In this document: piece after piece, positions 54,986-64,000 of the stretch
Numbering within the stretch: the first letter of the stretch is position 1
Layout of the letters: each line of letters begins with the position of its first letter
NCBI GenBank assembly: GCA_037179515.1
Contig: JAXCGZ010005695.1
Coordinates: 138,501-202,500, forward strand
Source of the DNA: Halocaridina rubra
Taxonomy: Eukaryota; Arthropoda; Malacostraca; Decapoda; Atyidae
DNA: 64,000 bases
Reading direction: 5' to 3'
Notes under the pieces: generated by a model
Databases searched by the model: none
Seen by the model: only the letters and a program-made list of their open reading frames with translations
What the model was told of the DNA's origin: nothing
Made by a program: the position numbers and the translations under genes

Positions 54986-57900
54986 ACGATTTGAAAGATG
55001 GGATTTTTTTTTTTTTTCTTGGGCATACAGTTGACCTTGGCAGGAGGCAATATGTATGAAAAAGGTATTATTATTATTTTCATTATTATTATTGTTATGA
55101 TTGGTAACAGCTGCTATGTGTACTTTAGTATTATGCAATCCTAAAAACTTATGCTTTGAACCTACTTAGTATGGATAATGAAGGAAAAACTAAATTGAAA
55201 TTTAACTTTTTAAATGCCACGTTAAATGCAAGAAATCCTTTGGATATTGGATGCCAAAATTAAAGCTCGATGCCCGTTAAATATAAAAAAGAAAAGAAGC
55301 TTTTAATGTGATTTTCAGGATTGACTGTGTTTGGAAAGCAACCAGAATGGATTTGTAATACCAACAGGTATATATTTGTATATTACTTTGTACCCCGAGG
55401 TTATCTTTGCTCATTAGTACTATACCTTAGAAGCAAGTACAGTAATTTAGTTTTTGTAATATTTTTCTGAGCCTCTATTTTTACACACTTTCGATTTCTC
55501 TTTGTCGGCTATTTGTGAAAAGGATTTCTTCAAAGGCGAATAGAAAAATCGGAAGAAGGAAAATAATATTCAGTACATTGCTATTGACGATATGTCATTT
55601 TTATGTTGATGTTGCTCTGTTTTCTGTGTTGTAGACTTATTTTATATTATTTACCACTGTTTTTGACCGCATAATGGAATAATATATTATCCTTTTTTAT
55701 GTATTTACTATTTGTGTTTGGTAAGCGACTCACAGAGTGGTCTTCAAAGTCAAATGAAATAATCGTGTTTCCTCATATTATTCTATTTTTCCAATTTGTC
55801 ATTTTTGTTGATATCTGTTGTTGTTCCTGTAACTTTTTTAATTAAGTATTACTGTTGCTTATCATGCTGAATGTCACTTTGGTGGGTAACAGCAATAGCA
55901 TTTAAAATTTTAATGTAAAATTTTTTTTAAAATGAAAATATTGTATAATCTGCCATCTTCAGCAACTACGAGTCCATTGCAAGACGTATTCGCTTTCTTG
56001 AACTCTCGGTTCGTTGTCTTTGTATAAGCAAAACATCCCGGAAGATTTCTGATCTCGTCTTCTCGCTGTATCGCTCAAGATATCTTATCCCTTTTTTTTT
56101 TTCTTCCATCGCCGGGTTAATGTTTTGTTGTTTGATTTTCTGTTTTCCTCTCCATCTTTGAGATCTGGTAAACTTAATTTTTTTTAACTTTCTCTTATTT
56201 TTACAGCTGAAGTGCTTAACTGTTCAAGTAGGCAGAGACTTCTCTTTCATTTGATCCTTTACTTGTATTTTGAATTAAATGAAGTTTTTATTGGACAGAG
56301 TAGCAAATATTTCGTAAAATCATATGATAATTTTTAAACTGTGTGTTTAATCAGTGAGGTCTGGGATATTTTGAAAAAAAATTAGAACTTGTCATTGACT
56401 TCTCAGTTTTAACAACAATGTTTACGCTAATAACGAAACTGGAATCATTAAACAAGCTTTGCATTATACTAAATCAAACTTTAGTTGATACGTAAATTTC
56501 CTGTTAGTGGTGAATAGTTATTAAATAAAAAAAAAATTCCTCACCGAAGAAATGACTCTTCATTCACACACGTCATGCCTCAGTTCTTCGTTTTATCTGA
56601 ACTGTTCATACGTCAAGTAGGAAGAATTACTTGGGGCTACAATTACATGTAAAAGAAACATTTAAGACTATTCCTCTCTTCATGCTGTAGCATGATTAGG
56701 AAAATTTTACTTTTGAAATATAAAATATTGTAATTATGACTGCATACTAAAATAATTAAAAGCAGCTACTCTCCACTCATTGGTGATGTGGCAGATTTTA
56801 TATTATTGGAACTTGAGTTAACGGTGGGAAGTAGGGTTTAAATGTTTACAGTTATGCCATGTGAGTATGCTTCATTATGCACACACGTTACTCCATCTTT
56901 TTACTGTTTTTGTAATTTCCCTTTTCCTTACGTGTACTTTTTTATCACCCTCCTCTTTTGTGCTGCCTTAGTTGTGTTTTCTATGCAGAATTCGCAAAAT
57001 TTTGAACAGTACTTTCCATGATGTTAAAGAAGTTTCCTTAATGACGGCTTACAGAAATAACTCTTAGATTACATAAACATCAGTGAAAATTCAGCCATCA
57101 TTAAAGGCCCAAAGTAATTTGGGGAAATAATCCAGGTTCTGAAATTTAGCATTGGCAGTAACTGAACTGTGAGCAAATGTTTTAGACCCAGAGAAGCAAG
57201 TATTATTGTTTTCATGCAGTTTATCTTGTTTATAGCCACCCTATAGACACTGTTGAGAGACTACAATGTTTGAAAAAATATTTTATCCATATATATTTAA
57301 AAACTTTTATAAGACGTTGGTACCGTCTTTTCAACTTTATATTTGTAATTATATATCACTTTATAGAGATTTCCTTTCACATTCCAGCTCTTTTCCTTTA
57401 AATGACATTATTATCAAATGATATTAACTTTGTTTTGCTCCATCTTAGTTGGTATCCTCCATTATTATAAACTAAAATAATGAAAATCTCTGTAGCTGTT
57501 TATCATCAACCTACTTGAAAACGGGGGTGAAATTTTTCATTTAAGAGAGTTAATGGCAAATTTGAGCCTCTTAATCAGTTCCAGTACTATTTGAAGTGGT
57601 AACTATAATAACTTTTAATTTAAAAAAAGAAAAAAAAATTATTTGCTAAGATATCCTTACTTCTTAATTCTTTATATTATCTTTGAACTGAGGCATTACT
57701 GGTATACTTAGTTATTGAAGAAGTCTTTTATCTGGCAAGATAATTGCAATTATATATATATATATATCTTGTTCAATAAATAGGAAAATACAAAAGCATT
57801 GATGTCCTTAGTTATTACAATCACTTAGCCATTCGTCTTGTCTAACTGCTTTTCTATGCAATATCCCAGTCTCTGAGATACTTCAGTGTTTAGCGAATAC

Positions 57901-58008
57901 AGACATCAACAGATCTCGAAGTTTGATTATATCGAGGTTGTATAATAAAGGTTGTTTCCTGAAGAGGCATTGAGCATCACTCGTACCGATAGTCTGATAT
58001 CATGGTGA

Positions 58009-58011
<3 letters not shown>

Positions 58012-58061
<50 letters not shown>
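58012..58061 (+). repeat. (TA)n microsatellite
   Basis: Pure TA followed by a T-run. Confidence 0.97.
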
Positions 58062-58070
<9 letters not shown>

Positions 58071-60049
58071 TTATTATTATTATGAAGACAGTTATGTGAT
58101 GGAGTGTTAAGATGCCATACTGAAGTTTTATGACAATTTGCAGTTTAATCCCCAAGGTTAATTTTCATTTAAGGTACTAAGATTGTAACATCTTAATATA
58201 AATGGAAAAATAGGATCAAGAATAGCGAGCTCTGTTCGTATTTGGAGATTTTTTTTTGTTTTTTATCCAGCTCTAATGACAGAGTGTAAGTGTGTTGTTA
58301 TTTTCCACGCAACCAGGGAAACATTTTCTCTGTACAGTACTCTTATAAGTTTTACATGTAGTGTAAGATCTCTATGCTTTTGCTATGTTAATATTGTGAA
58401 CTGAAGTGGAAAGTATATTATTTTGTAACTTCCCTTATCAACCTTAATTCTTTCTGTAGATGCCTGTAAATGTTCTAAGGCTTCAGTAACAAGAGATGGT
58501 TAAACATTACATTAGTGATGATTTTAGATAGATTTTGTCTATATTCGCCATCTTTCAGTATTCTTTCTTAAAAGCAGAGAAATTATGTTTAGAATTAAAA
58601 CAGCTTAATGTTAATCGTTGCACTAAAGACCCCATCAGCAGCTGTGGTCATTTATAGTTTGTCCCATACTTTTATAATGAAGTCAAGGATTCATTCACCC
58701 AAGACAAGTTCATCAAGTAATTTTATTACGTGTATCATTATCATCATCAAAATTGGGTTGTCAGTAATCGAGTGATGTTTATCCCCCTCAAAAGGAAATC
58801 CACCAATTGGTAGTGATTTTTTTTTTTATTATGAAAAAAAGAAGTGCCTCTTTCAAAGACGATTTGGCATTCGTTTCATGTTCGCAGTATAACTTCACTG
58901 TGGAAATAAGTTTTTTCCTATTTCTTGCATTTTATGAATTCCTTTTAGGGTGTTATCCCTCCTAGTCAAGGACAATGTACTCTATTTTTAAACACAAGGA
59001 TGAAATGCATAGACATACAACATTAGAAACCCCCCCTCTTTTTTTTCATTAGAACGGACTCTGTCTGTAGAAGTTATTGTTTATCTACTGTCTATCAAGA
59101 AGCTTCATTCACTAATGCCTGTGGAAATGCTGTAAAACTGGACCATTTAGAGTAGTATTATAAGTCTAATCTTGGCTCTAAGCTATATGTACTGCATATG
59201 TCACCCACTAAATTTTGTTTTTAAAATTCTGTAAATTTCTACATAGCTAAATGTTATGTATTTTCTTTTTCGTGAGCTATGTTGTAAGGGTAATAATATT
59301 TAATTTTAAACAGAATGTAGCTGAAATCAATGCTTCAGTGGTCCATTATGATACAAGACTTATTTCTACAAATGTTAGTGAATCCAGCTTAGGTCACTTG
59401 TGGACATAGGGAATTTTTTTCTTTTGTAAACCCACTGTACCTTTTCTAGAAGGTAGAGATATGATGTTAAATCAGGTGAATAACTGTCACAATAATTCTA
59501 ATATTAACTGACATGGTGTATACTCTTAGAGTATGATGCACCTGTGGTAACTTGAGTTATTGAGAGGGAAAATAAATTTTATTGTCTATGTGGTATTTCT
59601 GTCTTTTAATTAATTTATTGTCTTATTATTAATCTTATATTCTTATCTTATATTCTAGGCCTGGGAAGTAAGATCTTAAAAATTGCATGCACCTGATAAA
59701 TATAGTCGATCAAAAACTATAAAATAAAAACATTACACAAATTCAATCACAGTACATCTCACCCTCTCCGACAGATGTACAAAGTCAAAGCATCAATCAA
59801 TTCTACAGATACAACACCAATTATCTAACTTGCCATCATTGTTTTAGTCTGAAACCAACTGTATACGATCTTACAGAGTTGTGAAATGAGAGTATATATA
59901 CAAGACATACAGTGGTTATCACCGATACGAACTTTTGTTGGCACAATTTTATTTAGAAAATAGAGAAATATTCACCAGAATTCATTTATTCTCACTATTG
60001 TGACGTCTTCAGGATTCCTTTCTGAAGACCTCAAACATCATATTTTTGC

Positions 60050-61290
60050 CCACTGTCTCAAACTTTCAGCATAGGCAGTGTTACAGAGTCTAGTGCCTGC
60101 AGATTCATGGAGGGAGTTAACTTGTTTTTATATAGAGCTTTCAAAATTTCCAGGCGCCTTATATGCTTTTCTTTGTATAGTATGTTTCTATTTTCCTCCA
60201 ACATTTTCTTGTACTTGAAGTCAGATGTTTTGTTAGCATAGGGTGATGAGGTGTATCTTCTTGCAAATGACAGGTCAATCTCCTGGGCAGTTTACTTCTT
60301 GTCATTCTAGAATATGGAGATTGAAGACTGCAATCTTCATGGGGGGCATGTATATTGGTAAACCATGACTTCCTGAAGGGGGTTTCCAGAAGACATAGGC
60401 CTGTTTCTAAAGAGTTGATGTGCTATCCTTTTTGTTTTGCAATAGATGTGTGGTTTAACTTTTCATTCAAGATCAGCGCTTTTTAGAATGCCTCTTTTAT
60501 ATAATCTTTTCTTAACTTTCTTCTATCTAGTAATTTTTATTTATCATACCTTATTAATCCAACTTTTATTTTGTTTATTAGTACTCTGTGTAGATGGTAT
60601 TGGTTCTTTATTCTTGTTATACGACTGATGTAAATGCTTTTTTCTTTGAGCATTTACTTCTTTATTGGCGTATCCATTATTAATAAGAACTTGCACTGCA
60701 TTTTTTAATTCTAAATGTACTCTTTGCCAGGCAGGACAGCGAGCTAGAGCTTGTTTGATATAAGGCTTTATTATAGTTGTCTTGTATAGTTGAAGTCATT
60801 CACTCTTGATTCAGACATTTTCCTAAGTCTATTTACTTACTATACATTTCAGTAGAGAAGATATTTTTCAACTTTGAGGAATACAACTAGGATGGGAAGT
60901 GTGCCTCTCATACTGAGCTCATAGCTAAAACTTAATATAGAATAATTTGATAGGTGGTTAAGAAGTTCTGCGAGTTCATCAATACTTTTAGCTTCCATGT
61001 AAAAGTTTGCAAACAATTGGCCAAGAGGTGAACCCATAGCTACACCATCAATCTAATGTTTTTGCTATTTCATAAGTTGGAGGTCCAATTTGGTTTAAAA
61101 TGGGCCTAAGCAAATTCCAACTTCTGAGTTTCAACATTATATGTATGTATACCCCAAGTCATAACTTCATTTAAGTCTTCTGAAATGGATGTACTAACAT
61201 CTGCATTGATGGCATCAACTGTCATGTTAATTTTTCTTTTAACGCTTTCAATGGGTTTGGAATATGAATTTTATTTCGTCTTTTAAAACA
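60050..61290 (-). mobile_element. Penelope-like element, degenerate copy in minus orientation
   Basis: The minus strand reads ILNQIGPPTYEIAKNI, then directly MGSPLGQLFANFYMEA (an RT motif of Penelope elements). Next come IDELAELLNHLSNYSILSFS and GTLPILVVFLKV (where the consensus has LPFLDV). Between 60450 and 60240 it matches the GIY-YIG-type endonuclease region of the plus copy (RRLTCHLQED). The RT block between TYEIAKN and MGSP and the YVDDIF motif are deleted. There are many stops. It lies tail-out and head-to-head with the next copy. Confidence 0.75.
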
Positions 61291-62960
61291 GGCTCCATGG
61301 ATGGTTTCATCCATATGAACGTTGGAGGGTATTTAAATAATGTAACGAAACACATATGAATACCGATAACTGCTACTGAAAGCATTAAAAGAAAAATTAA
61401 CAGAACAGTAGATGCCATCAATGCAAATTGTAGTAACATCCATTTCCGAGAACTTCAAGGTAATTATGATTGGGAGTATGCACATGGAAATGTTAAACAT
61501 CATAAGGTTAATAACCCACTTGGCCCCATTATAAGCCAAATTGGGACTCCAGCTTATGGAATGCCAAAAACATAAAATTTGGCTTATGGACTGCCAAAAA
61601 CATAAAATTTGCTATTTACCCATTATAATCCAACAAAATACAGAAGCAAGTCATCTGTTGACATCCTTGGTATATCAAATAAAACAATCTATAAGAATCA
61701 TTGAATCCTTAGATGCAGAATTTGTATTTACCAACGTTCCTGTGGATGAAACTATTCCGATCATACTTCATAAAGTTTACAGACAAGCAACACTGAAGCT
61801 TAAAATATATTTGAAAACACTCAGATTAAGGACAAGAGAAGCACCATTTATCTGGCCTAGCGATAAAATGTATCTACAGACTGATAGATTTTTACATCGG
61901 AAGTATTGATGAAAAAGTGTTTGCAATTTTAATTAAACCCAGTACACACTGGAGACGTGTAGATGATATATTTGTAAGCATTAGCCTTGATGAGCTCATA
62001 GAACTCCATAATGGCCTAGCAAATTATTCCAAATTAAATTTTAGCAACAAACTCAATACAGAAGGTACACTCCCATTCCTAGAGGTATTCCTTGAAGTTA
62101 AAATCAATACCTTCTTTCCTGAAGTCGATCGTAATTGAAACAGGAATGTGTCGGCATCAAGAAAGTGAGTACAATACTTTCAACGATATAAGACAAGCAG
62201 CAATAAAGGCTTATATCAAACGAGCTCTCACTCACTGTTCAGACTGGCAAAGGGTACATTTAGAATTTGAATATTACAAGTTCTTTTCCATAACTGATAC
62301 ATCAATAAAGAAGTATCTGAACTAAAAAACATTTACGTTAGTGGCATAAGAATATAGAATCAATACCACCTACAGAAAGTACTATAAACAAAATATAGAC
62401 TTGTATTATTAAGGTATAATGAGTAATAATTATTAGAAAGAAGAAAGATAAGATAAAATAAGTAATGTAAAAAGTGCTGATCCTAAAAGAATAGTAGAAT
62501 TACGCATTTATTACAGAGCAAAAAGGACAGCACACCTACTCTCAAGAAACAGATCCATGTCATCTGGAAACCCCCTCTAGGAAAGTCACACAAATGTACA
62601 TACCCTTATAAAGACTATAGTCTACAATCTTCATAGACTGGAATGACAACAACTAAAGTGACCAGAAGACTGACCTGTCTCTTGCAAGAAGGTGAACCTC
62701 TTCATATGTTAACAATATGCCAGACCTCCATTATAAGAAAAATGTTGGAGGAAAAACTGCATACAAAAAAAAAAAAAAAACTCATCTAGGGTACCTGCAA
62801 ATTCTGGAAGTTGTATATGTAAACAAATTGGCTCCTTCCATGATTGTGCAAGTACCAGAGTTTTTAACACTTCCTACTCTGAAAGTTAGACATTGGACAG
62901 AGGTCATGATGCTTGAGGTCTGCAGAAAAGAATCCTGAAAACTTAATACTGGAGAGTATA
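61290..62960 (+). mobile_element. Penelope-like element, degenerate copy in plus orientation
   Basis: Frames on the plus strand read ESIKRKINRTVDAINANCS, GPIISQIGTPAYGMPKT, LDAEFVFTNVPVDETIPIIL, RRVDDIFVSISLDELIELHN, GTLPFLEVFLEV and AAIKAYIKRALTHCSDWQRV. After a gap they read GMTTTKVTRRLTCLLQEGEP, the latter resembling the GIY-YIG endonuclease of Penelope-like elements. A 30-bp segment (GCTTATGGAATGCC...) is duplicated at 61551-61608. Frame breaks and stops make it inactive. Penelope elements pair a telomerase-like RT with this endonuclease. Confidence 0.82.
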
Positions 62961-64000
62961 AATGAAATCTGGTGAAAAAGATATTAGATATCAATTACAT
63001 AAACTCCATCCCACTCATATGATAATGTATAAAGTTATGCAAAACATCATGAGTCCATAATTCTCACTACTACAATAATAATGAGAAGAAATTAATATAG
63101 AAAATATAAATATGAAAATTGCTAATGCAAAAATAGCAGTCAAATTAAAGACTGCAGCAATTTTAAAGTCACTCCTGTCTTCCGTCTTTCCCATATTTAT
63201 CTCTGTCCTAGTTTGTGATATTGTATGCAGGAGACATGCTTTGTTTGCTTTTTACAAAGCTTCCTACCTCGACTAAGGATACAGTTCACTTATTTAACAA
63301 ATTCCTTCCACTCCATCTCTCTACTTTGTGTTTGTCATGTTGTTCCAGGTCTTAGCATGGAAAGTGTTACCTAACCGCAATAATTGGTCAAGTCCCTTAA
63401 ATTTGCAGTCGGTTTAACTCAAGCGGCTAATAAATGGTTCTTAGAAGTTTATGTGACCTTGAAGGGTCGAATATGAAAATATCCCACATCTCAAGAACTA
63501 TTCCTCTAGAGTTGACAATTCACTATCTCTTGAGAGATGTACCCTGTATTACAGATGGGGGCACCTCATTTATGATATAATAAAAAAATTAGACAATTAT
63601 TATGCAGTTATACATTCTTTACACAATACATTAACCCAAGGCTATGTAGAACACACAGAAGGATGCATATTAAACACATACAGACACGAATTGGAAAGGG
63701 ATGCAGATTAAACATATTTAGAAAGAAACGGTCTGGCTATACACTGAAGAAAAAATGGATTTGTCTCGATACTCCCTTAGGTGTCAAATGAGTTCTCTCT
63801 GTTGTGGATAACATTGTCAGTGAATTAATTCAGTCCTTCAGGGAGTGTAAAATGCATACACAATCCGGCTGAGTATTAAATTACTCAGGACAGAATTTTA
63901 GGAGTAAAAAATGTCCAAGGTGGACATTGTGGCCATAACCAGTACTGGGGATATTGTCTCACAATTTTTAGTTCATATACAAGGGCTTATATATTAGGAA
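62961..64000. other. Nothing recognised
   Basis: AT-rich sequence with no supportable gene. It may include decayed flanks of the Penelope-like copy. Confidence 0.4.

Overview
The window is a piece of a repeat-rich, AT-rich animal nuclear genome. The reasons are multi-exon genes with GT-AG introns, very long dinucleotide microsatellites, and several classes of non-LTR retrotransposon, Penelope-like, mariner-like and tRNA-derived SINE sequence. The repeats include a short family seen elsewhere in decapod crustaceans (as I remember it, a GTCGTAAGAGGCGACTAAAA-like core) and TTAGG-like stretches. Together these suggest an arthropod, most likely a decapod such as a crab. That assignment is inference.

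Two real genes are visible. The first coding exon of RPB1, the largest RNA polymerase II subunit, lies on the minus strand at 545-622. Its N-terminus is MANDNSKAPLRPIRR..., and the gene runs off the left edge. A G-protein-coupled receptor kinase of the GRK4/5/6 (Gprk2) class occupies 27630-45766 on the plus strand in 13 recognisable exons. Their junctions keep the reading frame and give 561 codons: the N-terminal helix, RH domain, complete kinase domain and AGC tail as far as a CFPFRRR sequence. The short C-terminal tail exon was not identified with confidence.

The roughly 27 kb between these head-to-head genes is mobile and simple DNA. It holds a minus-strand jockey-like LINE (1.12-2.2 kb), the 3' end of an RNase H-bearing LINE (5.77-6.53 kb), and an RTE-type LINE whose reading frame is fused in frame to the 3' end of a CR1 LINE (12.49-14.25 kb). 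It also holds a CR1 5' half on the minus strand (17.8-19.5 kb), an RTE 3' half (19.6-21.1 kb), a CR1 3' half (24.56-25.46 kb), MITE-like inverted repeats, and many TA, GA and CA microsatellites.

The GRK introns contain SINEs, a jockey-like fragment and a mariner-like transposase fragment. They also contain tandem minisatellites that copy the gene's own splice sites. The acceptor of exon 3 is repeated upstream in about 33-bp units that stay open in frame. The donor of exon 6 is repeated downstream. A further array starts at the exon 8 donor.

Downstream of the GRK exons, a roughly 53-bp array at 48.0-48.95 kb is split by a 582-bp internally deleted RTE copy flanked by an 18-bp duplication. From 49.2 to 60.0 kb I see AT-rich DNA without a supportable gene. 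From about 60.05 to 62.96 kb lie two degenerate Penelope-like elements in inverted orientation. The last kilobase shows nothing recognisable.
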